Source: Nitrospirota bacterium (GTDB lineage: Bacteria > Nitrospirota > Thermodesulfovibrionia > Thermodesulfovibrionales > JdFR-85). From it: a DNA stretch of 41,473 bases. Location: positions 1 to 41,473 of the forward strand of contig WGER01000078.1 in NCBI GenBank assembly GCA_015492645.1, given 5' to 3'. Made by a program: the position numbers and the translations under genes. Each line of letters starts with the position of its first letter. Position 1 is the stretch's first letter. The notes below the pieces were generated by a model. It was not told the origin of the DNA. It searched no databases and saw only the letters and a list, made by a program, of their open reading frames with translations. This document shows, piece by piece, positions 21,588-29,526 of this stretch.

Positions 21588-23171
21588 ATGAGGATATATC
21601 CCCTTCTGATCGTGGTAGCAGCCTCATTGCCCTATCTCAACACCTTTGAGGTGCCCTTCGTCTTTGACGATATCAGAAAGATAAGGGAAAATCCCCTCCT
21701 GAGAGAGATCGGAAATTTTTTGAGTTTAGAGGTGATGAACGACCATCGCTACATCGGCAAACTCTCTTTTGCCCTGAATTATGCAATCCATGGTCCAGAT
21801 GTCACCGGATACCATCTGGTGAATCTCCTTATCCATGTATTAAACGGGCTCCTTGTATACTGGACTGTGCTGTACACCTTCAAAACACCCGCCCTGAACA
21901 CAGCCAGAATCGGAGGTGAAGAGGCCGCCCTTTTTACCGCACTGCTGTTTGTGGTCCATCCCCTGCAGACACAGGCGGTAACCTACATAGTCCAGAGGTA
22001 CACCTCCCTTGCCACCCTCTTCTATCTATGCAGCCTTTTTGCCTATGTGAAGTGGAGACTCGGGGAAAGGGGATACTGGTATCACATTGGTCTGATCAGT
22101 GCTGTTCTTGGAATGAAGACCAAAGAGATTGTGTGTACCCTGCCTCTGGCCCTCCTGGTATATGAAATGGTCTTCTTTCCTGGTGGTACCAGGACCAGAT
22201 ACATTAAACTGCTCCCCTATGCACTGACCATCCTCCTCGTGCCGCTCAGTTTTGTCGGAAAGGCTGGAGGTCCTGCGGAGTTGATAACAGAGGCAGATAG
22301 GTTGACCAGGGTCTCGAGGTTCCTCGGCAGGCAGGAGTATATGTTAACGGAGTTGAGGGTTCTGGTTACCTATCTGAGACTGGTCTTCATACCTGCAGGT
22401 CAGAATCTTGATTATGACTACAGGGTCTCCCGAAGTTTGCTGGAGTGGCAGGTCCTGGGATCTTCAGTACTGCTCGGACTCCTCCTTTTATCAGGTATTT
22501 ATATGGTTAAAAAGGGGAAGGCAGAGGCAAGGCTCGCCGGATACGGAATCCTGTGGTTTTTTATGGCACACGCGGTGGAGGTAGCAGTAGTGTTGCCGGA
22601 TGTGATTTTTGAGCACAGAATGTATCTGCCCATGTATGGAGTGACGGTTGCCCTGGTAGTATTGATGCTGAGGGCAGGGCAGTCAATGAAGAGGAGATCT
22701 CTTGTGAAGGGGCTGCTGTTGGTAGTGGTTTCAGTTCTTGCAGTTCTGACCTACCAGAGAAATCGGGTATGGGGTGATGAGGTGAGGTTATGGGAGGATG
22801 TGGTCAGCAAGAGTCCTGGCAAATCAAGACCGCACTACAATCTCGGGTTAACCTATCACCTGAGAGGTGAACTACAAAAGGCAGCAGAGGAATACAGAAA
22901 GGCGATCACTCTAAACCCTGAAGACCCAAATCCCTATATCAATCTCGGCCAGATATACCACCAGAGGGGGGCCCTTCAGAAGGCGATGGAACTCTACAGG
23001 ACCGCAATCAATCTAAGCCCGGACGATGCACTCGCCCACTTCAACCTCGGACTTGTCTATCTGGAACTGGGCGAGACCACGATGGCGAAGAGGGAGTTTG
23101 AGAGGGTCCTTGCAATAGAACCTGACAATTATCATGCCCGTGCCCTGTTGAGAAAGATAGATTCCCCCTGA
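21588..23171 (+). CDS. Polytopic glycosyltransferase-like membrane protein with C-terminal TPRs
   Basis: A 527-residue protein. The N-terminus (PYLNTFEVPFVFDDIRKIRE) carries the acidic motif of TMTC/PMT-like GT-C glycosyltransferases. It is followed by about nine or ten membrane segments (to about residue 395) and then three TPR units (about 410-520: YNLGLTYHLRGELQKAAEEY, INLGQIYHQRG, FNLGLVYLELGE). Proteins of this layout are thought to transfer sugars from lipid-linked donors to exported proteins, using the TPRs to bind the acceptor. It is divergent from the OmcS-like operon and followed by an O-antigen ligase-like gene. The substrate is unknown. The start ATG lacks a ribosome site but directly follows a TATAAT. 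Confidence 0.82.
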   Translation: MRIYPLLIVVAASLPYLNTFEVPFVFDDIRKIRENPLLREIGNFLSLEVMNDHRYIGKLSFALNYAIHGPDVTGYHLVNLLIHVLNGLLVYWTVLYTFKTPALNTARIGGEEAALFTALLFVVHPLQTQAVTYIVQRYTSLATLFYLCSLFAYVKWRLGERGYWYHIGLISAVLGMKTKEIVCTLPLALLVYEMVFFPGGTRTRYIKLLPYALTILLVPLSFVGKAGGPAELITEADRLTRVSRFLGRQEYMLTELRVLVTYLRLVFIPAGQNLDYDYRVSRSLLEWQVLGSSVLLGLLLLSGIYMVKKGKAEARLAGYGILWFFMAHAVEVAVVLPDVIFEHRMYLPMYGVTVALVVLMLRAGQSMKRRSLVKGLLLVVVSVLAVLTYQRNRVWGDEVRLWEDVVSKSPGKSRPHYNLGLTYHLRGELQKAAEEYRKAITLNPEDPNPYINLGQIYHQRGALQKAMELYRTAINLSPDDALAHFNLGLVYLELGETTMAKREFERVLAIEPDNYHARALLRKIDSP

Positions 23172-23324
23172 GTAACCCGCTGTTTTTAAACTCTGACCTC
23201 TGATTTCAGACTTCTGACCTCTGTCTTTTGGCATACCGCCTGTGCCTTAATCCTAATTTTGAACAGATACGGGTGCCCATGTTATTAACCCGGCAACTTA
23301 AACAGAAAACAAACTCCTTAGTGA

Positions 23325-23358
23325 CCCCCTTCTCCCCTGAGGAAGAGGGCAGGGGTGG
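23325..23358 (-). repeat. Dispersed imperfect palindrome (copy 1)
   Basis: The minus strand reads CACCCCTGCCCTCT then a loop and GGGGAGAAGGGGG. It matches the element at 29355-29387 in inverted orientation at about 26 of 33 positions, with the first 14 bases identical. Both copies lie in intergenic DNA. Confidence 0.6.
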
Positions 23359-23474
23359 TGAATAATGAAGGAGAGGAGATATTTTTGGCCCTGACCTTGA
23401 TGTATTTGATGGCCGGAGTAATAATGTGCTCTTCGGCAGTTGTGCTTGAAATTCTAACCACAGTTTAAGGAGAG

Positions 23475-23502
23475 TTGAAAAAAGGTGTCATGAGCATATA
23501 AA
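23475..23502 (+). promoter_or_regulatory. Sigma-70-type promoter of the O-antigen ligase-like gene
   Basis: TTGAAA (23475-23480) is followed by 16 nt and TATAAA (23497-23502). The predicted start is near 23509, and an AAGGA ribosome site at 23525-23529 precedes the TTG start at 23535. Confidence 0.55.
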
Positions 23503-23534
23503 ATTTCTTAACCCTATAAGAATCAAGGATATTT

Positions 23535-24734
23535 TTGAGAGGCATCCTGAGTAGAGATAGAGAAATTATCAGCATAGGACTTGTCCTTTTTGGACTCAGT
23601 CTTCCTCTCTCCAAGAGTATAAATACCATACTGATGGTCCTGCTCTACCTGTATCTCTTCTTCTTCCTCTACCGGAGGAGGGTATCCTTCACTTTAAAGC
23701 ACCCGCTGTTCTGGCCAGTTCTGTTCTTTGTAGTGCCATTTTTTGTCGGTATTTTTATCTCGGAGGACACTGTTGAGGCGTTAAAGGGTATAAAGAGGAT
23801 ATCTAATCTCCTTTTCATATATTTGCTCCTTGCGAATACGATTGAGATGAACAATCACAGAATGGCGAAGAAAGCCCTCTTCAGTCTTGTCATTGGACTG
23901 GCCATACTCGACATGATAGGTATTGCACAGTATCTAACTGGCGCCAGGGCAGGTCAGTTGCCTATCAGGCCACTCGGGATGCACCATATCTGGTTTGGAA
24001 ACCTGAATGCAGTGGGACTGTATGTTATCCTCTCCTTCTTCTGGTGGGACAGGCAGGGTCTGTCAAGGCTGTCTTTAATCCTCTTACCCCTGGTGCTTGG
24101 GGCCATTGTCCTGTCCTTTTCAAGGACCGCCTGGTTGGGGGGAATCCTCTCTCTTCTGGTCTTCTTCTATATTGTTCTGCCGAAGAAGAGGTATTACCTT
24201 ATAGGTGTCTGTCTATTTGTCGGTATTATCCTGGGCACTTACTACTTAAACAACATTGTCCATGAAAGGGTGAATATGGCCTATATAGATATAGTCAAGT
24301 TCTTTTCTGGCGATCCCAATACATCAATAGGCTCAAGGCTCCTGATGTGGAAGGCCTCCTTAAGGATGTTTCTTGAAAATCCGCTCTTTGGGGTGGGAAC
24401 AGGGGATTATATGGTGGTCCTGACCCAATATGTAAAGAGAGGAGAGATGCCAGAGTTCATATTGAGATTTAACCATCCCCACAGTATCTACATGAATGCC
24501 CTCGCAACAAACGGCCTTCTGGGACTTACGGGGATGATATATCTCTTCTATAGGGCTATAGGGATGGCAACAGCCCTGCTCAAAGACAGAAACCCCCTTG
24601 GCCTCCTGGCATTTATAACCACAGTCCACTATCTCACGGCAGGACTTACAGAGGCACTCTTTAATGTTCATATCCTGATCTGTCTCTATGCCTTTGTCCT
24701 CGGTGTATGCATAAGAAGAAAGATAAAGATGTGA
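23535..24734 (+). CDS. O-antigen ligase-like (Wzy/WaaL superfamily) membrane protein
   Basis: A 399-residue protein with about 11-12 hydrophobic segments and the Wzy_C/O-antigen ligase region in the second half. The large periplasmic loop contains WKASLRMFLENPLFGVGTGD and then RFNHPHSIYMNALATNGLLG, the family's conserved GxG and HxH neighbourhood. These enzymes join O-antigen or other glycans to lipid A core or to proteins. The start is a TTG with AAGGA five bases upstream; no ATG fits the first membrane segment. The TPR glycosyltransferase upstream and this ligase may act in one surface glycosylation pathway. Whether the acceptor is lipid or protein cannot be told. Confidence 0.85.
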   Translation: MRGILSRDREIISIGLVLFGLSLPLSKSINTILMVLLYLYLFFFLYRRRVSFTLKHPLFWPVLFFVVPFFVGIFISEDTVEALKGIKRISNLLFIYLLLANTIEMNNHRMAKKALFSLVIGLAILDMIGIAQYLTGARAGQLPIRPLGMHHIWFGNLNAVGLYVILSFFWWDRQGLSRLSLILLPLVLGAIVLSFSRTAWLGGILSLLVFFYIVLPKKRYYLIGVCLFVGIILGTYYLNNIVHERVNMAYIDIVKFFSGDPNTSIGSRLLMWKASLRMFLENPLFGVGTGDYMVVLTQYVKRGEMPEFILRFNHPHSIYMNALATNGLLGLTGMIYLFYRAIGMATALLKDRNPLGLLAFITTVHYLTAGLTEALFNVHILICLYAFVLGVCIRRKIKM

Positions 24735-24740
24735 TATAAT
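24732..24740 (+). promoter_or_regulatory. Extended -10 promoter for the phasin-ubiB pair
   Basis: TGATATAAT is an extended -10 (TGn plus perfect TATAAT). Its TGA is also the stop codon of the ligase gene. The start is predicted near 24747, ahead of an AAGGAGGT ribosome site and the ATG at 24768. Confidence 0.6.
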
Positions 24741-24767
24741 TTAAAAAAAACCGTAAGGAGGTTAACC

Positions 24768-25091
24768 ATGACACCCTTTGAAATCATCAAAAGCGCACTC
24801 TTTGCCGGTATCGGAGTTCAGGAGAAAGTGAAGGAGTATATTGATGAACTTGTGAAGAAGGGGCAACTGAGCGAATCCCAGGGGGCGAAACTCCTGAAGG
24901 AGTGGACAGAAAGGGCGGAGAAGACCTCAGAGGAGATGAATAAGGTGATAGCGGACATGGTCCATAAGACCTTAGAGAAGATGAACCTACCCACAAAGGA
25001 GGATATTGAGGAACTAAACAAGAAGATCAAGACACTTTCGCAGAGAGTTAAGAAACTGGAGGAGTCCCTGCAGGCTAAAGAAGGCTCGTAG
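24768..25091 (+). CDS. Phasin-family small helical protein
   Basis: A 107-residue, highly charged, all-helical protein. It opens with MTPFEIIKSALFAGIGVQEK, the amphipathic start of the PHA granule-associated/phasin-like family, and ends in a heptad-patterned coiled coil (about 75-102, IEELNKKIKTLSQRVKKLEE). No polyhydroxyalkanoate genes are nearby. It has an excellent AAGGAGGT ribosome site and lies 2 nt before a UbiB-type gene, a pairing common in several phyla. It may therefore be a partner or membrane adaptor of the kinase-like protein rather than a storage-granule protein. Confidence 0.8.
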   Translation: MTPFEIIKSALFAGIGVQEKVKEYIDELVKKGQLSESQGAKLLKEWTERAEKTSEEMNKVIADMVHKTLEKMNLPTKEDIEELNKKIKTLSQRVKKLEESLQAKEGS

Positions 25092-25093
25092 AG

Positions 25094-26794
25094 ATGCTCC
25101 TTGAAATCATCAGACTCAAAAGGACATACAGGAACATAGCCCGCCTGAGACAGATCGTATATGTCTTTGCAAAGCATGGGTTCGGACAGTTTGTGGAGCA
25201 GATGAATCTTCACAGGGTCCTGCCCCTGACCAAGAGGTTTAAACTCCTGAGACCCTCTGAAGATGTTGCCTATACCATTCCAGAGAGGTTAAGGCTTGCC
25301 TTTGAGGAACTGGGGCCATCCTTTATAAAACTGGCCCAGATCCTGGCAGCACGGCCTGACCTGATAACAAAGCCCTTTGCCGATGAATTCAAAAAACTCC
25401 AGGATGAGGTCCCTCCATTCCCCTTTGATGAGGTCCTGAGGATCATACAGGAGGATATGAAGACCTCTCCTGAGAGTATCTTTGAGGATATCCAGCCCAG
25501 GCCTGTGGCTGCTGCATCGGTGGCACAGGTTCACCATGCCACCCTGAGAGATGGTGAGCCTGTTGTGATAAAGGTGCAGAGGCCGAGGATACAGGAACAG
25601 ATCGAGACCGATATAGCAATAATGAGGGCGATCTCCTCCCTCATGGTAAGGTATATACCAGAGACAGAGGTCTTTAATCCCAGAGGGATAGTGGAGGAGT
25701 TTTCAAGGACCATAAAGAGGGAGTTAGACTTCACTGAAGAGGCGAAGAACATGTGCAGGTTCAGGAGAAACTTCTCCCAGTATCCCCACATATACATACC
25801 CAGGCTTTATCCCGAATATGTATCCCGCAGGATGCTTGTCATGGAGAGGATTGAGGGGGTAAGGATAGACGATGTTGAAGGTATACAGAGGATGGGTATT
25901 GATAGAAAGGAACTGGCGTTAAAGGGGGTAGATGCCTATTTTAAGATGTTTCTTGAAGATGGCTTCTTTCACGCTGACCCCCATCCAGGCAACATCTTCG
26001 TGATGCCCGACGGTAGGATAGGACTTGTGGACTTCGGGATTGTGGGATGGCTGACCCCAGATATAATGGAGGCTATAGCGACCTCTCTTGTTGCCCTTGT
26101 GAAGAAGGACTTTGACACCATTGTGGAGCAGTATATAAAACTCGGACTCGTGAAGGAGGATGTTGATATCGAAGAGTTCAAGAGAGAATTTAAGGCTGAC
26201 ATGATAGACTTTCTGATCCCCCTCTATGATGTTACACTGGCGGAGATAAACCTCGCCCAGTATCTGGATACATTGCTTCATATAGCAATAAGGCATAAAT
26301 TAAAGATCCCGTCAGACCTTTTACTTCTGAACAAATGTATGCTGATACTTGACAGTATAGGAAGACAACTCGATCCGAATTTCAATTTTATAAGTGTGGC
26401 TGAACCCTATGCAAAGAGACTGATCAAGAGCAGATACCATCCACGCCGTTTATATGATTCCCTGCAGAGACAGTGGGATGAGGTCTATGAATTTTCCATA
26501 AAGACCCCGAAACAACTCCGTATCCTTTTGAGAAAGGCCCTCAGGGACGAACTTCATATCAGGATGACGCCTATCGGCCTTGATAGACTCATAAGGGATA
26601 TAGACAGGTCCACCAACCGCCTCGCCTTCAGCATAGTGGTGGCAGCAATCATCCTCAGTTCCTCAATCCTTACCCTATCAGGTACCGGAGGCAGGGTCTT
26701 TGATATACCCCTTCTCGGGCTTACAGGATTTGCTGTCGCCTTTGTGATGGGATTCTGGCTCTTGATCTCGATAATCAGATCGGGCAGATTATGA
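25094..26794 (+). CDS. ubiB: UbiB/AarF/ABC1 atypical kinase-like protein
   Basis: A 566-residue ABC1-family protein. Visible motifs are K79-L80-A81-Q82 at the usual KxGQ site, the Ala-rich AAAS loop (about 138-141), VIKVQRP with the VAIK-type lysine, HADPHPGN at the catalytic site, and VDFG. Two C-terminal membrane helices occupy about 512-560. Family members have ATPase or kinase-like activity and support ubiquinone or other isoprenoid-lipid metabolism. Given the likely anaerobic, menaquinone-type lifestyle, a general role in quinone or lipid handling is more plausible than ubiquinone synthesis itself. The Gly of KxGQ is replaced by Ala, which is unusual. It ends by overlapping the tail of dapB by 6 bp. 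Confidence 0.9.
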   Translation: MLLEIIRLKRTYRNIARLRQIVYVFAKHGFGQFVEQMNLHRVLPLTKRFKLLRPSEDVAYTIPERLRLAFEELGPSFIKLAQILAARPDLITKPFADEFKKLQDEVPPFPFDEVLRIIQEDMKTSPESIFEDIQPRPVAAASVAQVHHATLRDGEPVVIKVQRPRIQEQIETDIAIMRAISSLMVRYIPETEVFNPRGIVEEFSRTIKRELDFTEEAKNMCRFRRNFSQYPHIYIPRLYPEYVSRRMLVMERIEGVRIDDVEGIQRMGIDRKELALKGVDAYFKMFLEDGFFHADPHPGNIFVMPDGRIGLVDFGIVGWLTPDIMEAIATSLVALVKKDFDTIVEQYIKLGLVKEDVDIEEFKREFKADMIDFLIPLYDVTLAEINLAQYLDTLLHIAIRHKLKIPSDLLLLNKCMLILDSIGRQLDPNFNFISVAEPYAKRLIKSRYHPRRLYDSLQRQWDEVYEFSIKTPKQLRILLRKALRDELHIRMTPIGLDRLIRDIDRSTNRLAFSIVVAAIILSSSILTLSGTGGRVFDIPLLGLTGFAVAFVMGFWLLISIIRSGRL

Positions 26795-27598
26795 ACCTCT
26801 CAGCCCCAGGACATCCATCATATCATAGAGGCCAGGAGGCCTCCCATATACCCATAATACAGCCCTGATGGCACCTTTTGCAAAGGTGTCCCTACTGGAG
26901 GCCCTGTGTATAATCTCGATCCTTTCACCTTCAGTGGCAAACATAACCATATGTTCACCCACGATATCAGCCGCCCTCAGACACTGTATACCTATCTCCT
27001 TTTTTGACCTCTCACCGATCAGCCCCTTTCTGGAGTAGACCGCCGCCTCATCCAGGTTTCTACCAAGGGCACTGGCAATCACCTCAGCCATTCGGAGGGC
27101 GGTTCCACTTGGAGCATCCTTTTTCAGCCTGTGATGGGTCTCCATTATCTCAACGTCATAATCGTCTCCGAGGACCTTTGCGATGTCTGCCAGCACCTTC
27201 AGGAGGAGGTTTACACCCACCGACATGTTCGGGGCCATAACGCAGGGGAACCTCTCTGTGAATGCCCTTATTTGTGCCCTCTCCTCCTTGGTAAATCCTG
27301 TTGTGCCGACTACAGCCGCCTTGGATGCATCTGAGACGATCCTCAGATTGTGAAGGGTGGACTGAGGCATCGTGAAGTCCACAACTACATCCGTCTTCTC
27401 GATGAGGTCTTCGAGGTTGTCTGTGATTGTCACACCAATAGGTGACAGACCCAGCACCCTGCCCAGGTCCTCACCTATGTATTCATGGCCCTTTCTCTCC
27501 ACTGCACCCACCAGTTTTATCTCCTCATGCCCGATACAGAGGGCCGATATACGCTTGCCCATTCTGCCTGCCGCACCTGCCACAGTAACGTTTATCAT
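26789..27598 (-). CDS. dapB: 4-hydroxy-tetrahydrodipicolinate reductase
   Basis: A 269-residue enzyme of lysine/meso-diaminopimelate synthesis that reduces HTPA with NAD(P)H. The dinucleotide-binding loop is GAAGRMGKRI near the N-terminus. The family signature is complete (METHHRLKKDAPSGTALRMAE region, with E, HH, K, D, PSGTA), and VVGTTGF and APNMSVGVN are present. The ATG at 27598 is preferred over an in-frame GTG at 27604 because GGAGG lies seven bases upstream. It is transcribed convergently with ubiB, overlapping it by 6 bp. It appears to be a single-gene unit with its own promoter. Confidence 0.96.
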   Translation of the reverse strand: MINVTVAGAAGRMGKRISALCIGHEEIKLVGAVERKGHEYIGEDLGRVLGLSPIGVTITDNLEDLIEKTDVVVDFTMPQSTLHNLRIVSDASKAAVVGTTGFTKEERAQIRAFTERFPCVMAPNMSVGVNLLLKVLADIAKVLGDDYDVEIMETHHRLKKDAPSGTALRMAEVIASALGRNLDEAAVYSRKGLIGERSKKEIGIQCLRAADIVGEHMVMFATEGERIEIIHRASSRDTFAKGAIRAVLWVYGRPPGLYDMMDVLGLRGS

Positions 27599-27630
27599 CC
27601 TCACACCTCCAATATCCAGAGAATTTTAAA

Positions 27631-27660
27631 AACATATCTTATATGGAATGGTTTTGTCAA
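27631..27660 (-). promoter_or_regulatory. Promoter of dapB
   Basis: The minus strand has TTGACA (27655-27660), 18 nt, then TATGTT (27631-27636). The start would fall near 27624, about 26 nt before the ATG and just ahead of the GGAGG ribosome site. Confidence 0.5.
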
Positions 27661-27727
27661 CGAAACTCGCTAATCCCCCAAAACTTCCATTAGAAATACG
27701 ACTAAAAGACGGCCGGGGGCTCAAAAT

Positions 27728-27768
27728 GGGGCTCCCGAAAATCTTTGATTTTCCTGAGCAGGAACCCC
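27728..27768. other. Overlapping stem-loops between dapB and the lipoprotein gene
   Basis: A perfect 7-bp hairpin (GAAAATC-TTT-GATTTTC, 27737-27753) overlaps a second perfect one (TTCCTG-AG-CAGGAA, 27751-27764). GGGG and CCCC bracket both (27728-27731, 27765-27768). The two inner hairpins share bases and are mutually exclusive. The element could end the leftward lipoprotein transcript (followed by ATTTTG on the minus strand) or be a dispersed repeat. Confidence 0.45.
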
Positions 27769-27826
27769 GCCACCCATAATGTTCTTTGACTAAAGTCTAA
27801 CGATTTTCAAACTCCGTGAGTATGGA

Positions 27827-28255
27827 TTATCTTGGCTCTTCAAACGGGTTTGCCCTTAATACCCCATCAAGCCTTGGGGGTGAGCCTTTGAGGCTGAAGG
27901 AGGCAAGACCTCTCCTCTCGTAGGTCTCACCCCTTACCTTCCATTGCCCTTTCCAGTCTATATAGAGAAGGATCCCCTCTCTGTCAATCTCAACCCATCG
28001 GGGCCTGAACTCCAGAGAAGCGGACTCAAACTCCTTTATTGCACCAACAATCTCCAGATATCCCCTCTCAGTGGTTAGGTTCTTTATCTCTTGGAGGTCT
28101 TTTCTCAAATAGGCATCTCTTATTCTCATTACAACATCTATCGCCTTTTCTGTCTGGAGGGCCTCTTCAGGTTCAGGCTTGACCTCCTTTTTACCTCCAC
28201 AGGAGGTGAGGGCCATTAACAGACCCACGATTATAAACACCCTCAAGAGATTCAT
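27827..28255 (-). CDS. Small lipoprotein of unknown function
   Basis: From ATG 28255 the product has about 142 residues. A lipoprotein signal peptide ends in LTSC at about residue 19, followed by a Lys/Glu linker and a compact alpha/beta domain (about 40-135: AIDVVMRIRDAYLRKDLQEI, LEFRPRWVEIDREGILLYID). The domain resembles small NTF2-like folds, but no family was recognised with confidence. A longer in-frame start at 28306 would bury the signal peptide. GGGAGG eight bases before 28255 and an ATGA overlap with the epimerase stop fix the start. It is co-transcribed with the epimerase. Confidence 0.75.
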   Translation of the reverse strand: MNLLRVFIIVGLLMALTSCGGKKEVKPEPEEALQTEKAIDVVMRIRDAYLRKDLQEIKNLTTERGYLEIVGAIKEFESASLEFRPRWVEIDREGILLYIDWKGQWKVRGETYERRGLASFSLKGSPPRLDGVLRANPFEEPR

Positions 28256-29226
28256 TCTTCTGCCTCCCTCAACGCCTGTACCATCTGTCTGTTCTGTAAA
28301 TACCATTTTACCGTCCTCTCTATCCCCTCCTCTATCTTCACCTTAGGTGTCCATCCCAGGAGGTCTCTTGCCCTGGAGATGTCTGCCCATGTGACCTTCA
28401 TATCAGAGGGGTGAACTGGATAAAACTGGAGTGTGGCCTTTTTGTTAAGTGACTTCTCTATGAGGTTTATTACATAGAGGAGTTCCACAGGATTGTCATT
28501 GCCGAGGTTTATGGTGTGATAACCCTGAAGACAGAGGCTCTTCACCGTTGCCTCTGCAATGTCGTCTATATAGGTAAAGTCCCTCTTCTGATGACCGTCT
28601 CCATAGACCGGTACAGGTTCTCCCGCATCTATCTTTTTTATGAACTTAAAAACGCTCATATCAGGTCTGCCGGCAGGGCCATACACTGTGAAGTATCTGA
28701 GCACAACGATATTTATTCCAAAGAGGTAGTGGTAACTGTAGGAGAGCAACTCGGCAGCCTTCTTTGTTGCACCATATGGGGAGATAGGAGTGTCTGTCCT
28801 CAGGTCTTCGCTGTAAGGGACATCGTTCATGCTGTAAACACTCGATGTTGAGGATAAGACAAAGTTGCCTATCCCTTCTTCCTTACAGAGTTCCAGGAGA
28901 TTGATTGTACCTTCGGTATTCACTCTCAGGTATCTGACGGGGTCCCTTATTGATGCCCTTACACCGGCCCTGGCAGCGAGGTTGACCACTGCATCAAACC
29001 CAGCCCCCCTCAGGAGGGATTCAAGAAATCGCCTATCGCAGATATCTCCCTGGTGGAAGTCAAAACCCTTATACTGTTTCAACTGACTGAGTCTCCACTG
29101 CTTGAGTTTAGGATCATAATAGTCATTGAGGTCATCAATGCCAATCACCTCATTCCCCGTCTTAAGGAGCCGTTCTGCCACCTTATGTCCTATAAAACCT
29201 GCAGCACCCGTAACAAGTACCTTCAT
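28252..29226 (-). CDS. UDP-glucuronate 4-epimerase-like NAD-dependent epimerase
   Basis: From ATG 29226 the product has about 324 residues of the extended short-chain dehydrogenase type. It has the NAD loop GAAGFIG at about residues 7-13, the DLNDYYDPKLK segment typical of UDP-GlcA epimerases, the Ser of LSSTSSVYS, the catalytic Y-x3-K (SPYGATKK), and FTVYGPAGRPDMSVFKF and KRDFTYIDDI as in that subgroup. It interconverts nucleotide-sugar epimers for surface polysaccharide. An earlier in-frame ATG at 29244 adds six residues before the Rossmann strand and has no ribosome site. A TGT-TATGGT extended -10 eight bases upstream of 29226 suggests a leaderless transcript. Confidence 0.9.
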   Translation of the reverse strand: MKVLVTGAAGFIGHKVAERLLKTGNEVIGIDDLNDYYDPKLKQWRLSQLKQYKGFDFHQGDICDRRFLESLLRGAGFDAVVNLAARAGVRASIRDPVRYLRVNTEGTINLLELCKEEGIGNFVLSSTSSVYSMNDVPYSEDLRTDTPISPYGATKKAAELLSYSYHYLFGINIVVLRYFTVYGPAGRPDMSVFKFIKKIDAGEPVPVYGDGHQKRDFTYIDDIAEATVKSLCLQGYHTINLGNDNPVELLYVINLIEKSLNKKATLQFYPVHPSDMKVTWADISRARDLLGWTPKVKIEEGIERTVKWYLQNRQMVQALREAEE

Positions 29227-29234
29227 GAGACAAT

Positions 29235-29243
29235 ACCATAACA
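29235..29243 (-). promoter_or_regulatory. Putative extended -10 of the epimerase gene
   Basis: The minus strand reads TGT-TATGGT, then 8 nt, then the ATG at 29226. There is no ribosome site and no clear -35. It would place the transcript start at or next to the start codon. Confidence 0.35.
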
Positions 29244-29354
29244 TAAAGGATGGAGGCCGGTAAAGGCCATGTTAGATCTCGAATTTGCCAATAGAAATAA
29301 TTGTGGTTCCCCTCCAATTTAGTTGGTTTCAGGAAAGGTATCTTTGATCACCCT

Positions 29355-29387
29355 CACCCCTGCCCTCTCCTTCAGAGGGAGAGGGAG
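29355..29387 (+). repeat. Dispersed imperfect palindrome (copy 2)
   Basis: CACCCCTGCCCTCTCC followed by TTCAGAG and GGAGAGGGAG can fold into a hairpin (CCCTCTCC with GGAGAGGG). It is the inverted counterpart of the element at 23325-23358. It lies in the 282-bp gap between the epimerase and the MFS gene. Confidence 0.6.
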
Positions 29388-29526
29388 TTTCACCTGTTGA
29401 GAGGGTTTCTTGCTTCAGTTGCCCTGTTAGAGGTGGCCATGGTTGGATTCTTCTTTTGTCTTCAACCAGATAAGGATAACAAGGTCAACACTTTTTATTA
29501 ATACCTGCCAGACTAAAGGATATCCG

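Larger units (their letters stand above)
23172..23534. other. Gene-free stretch with repeats and the promoter of the ligase gene
   Basis: These 363 bp contain a short direct repeat (TCTGACCTCTG at 23192-23202 and 23213-23223, 21-bp period), one copy of a dispersed imperfect palindrome (23325-23358), and near the right end a sigma-70-type promoter. No convincing coding frame was found. Confidence 0.6.

Noticed and set aside
27599-27826. Possible lysine riboswitch upstream of dapB
   Set aside because: The dapB leader is only about 26 nt from the predicted start and the hairpins lie upstream of the promoter; no lysine-riboswitch core was recognised.
29301-29501. A 66-codon plus-strand frame between the epimerase and MFS genes
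   Set aside because: It is largely made of the dispersed palindrome, has no ribosome site and no protein-like composition.
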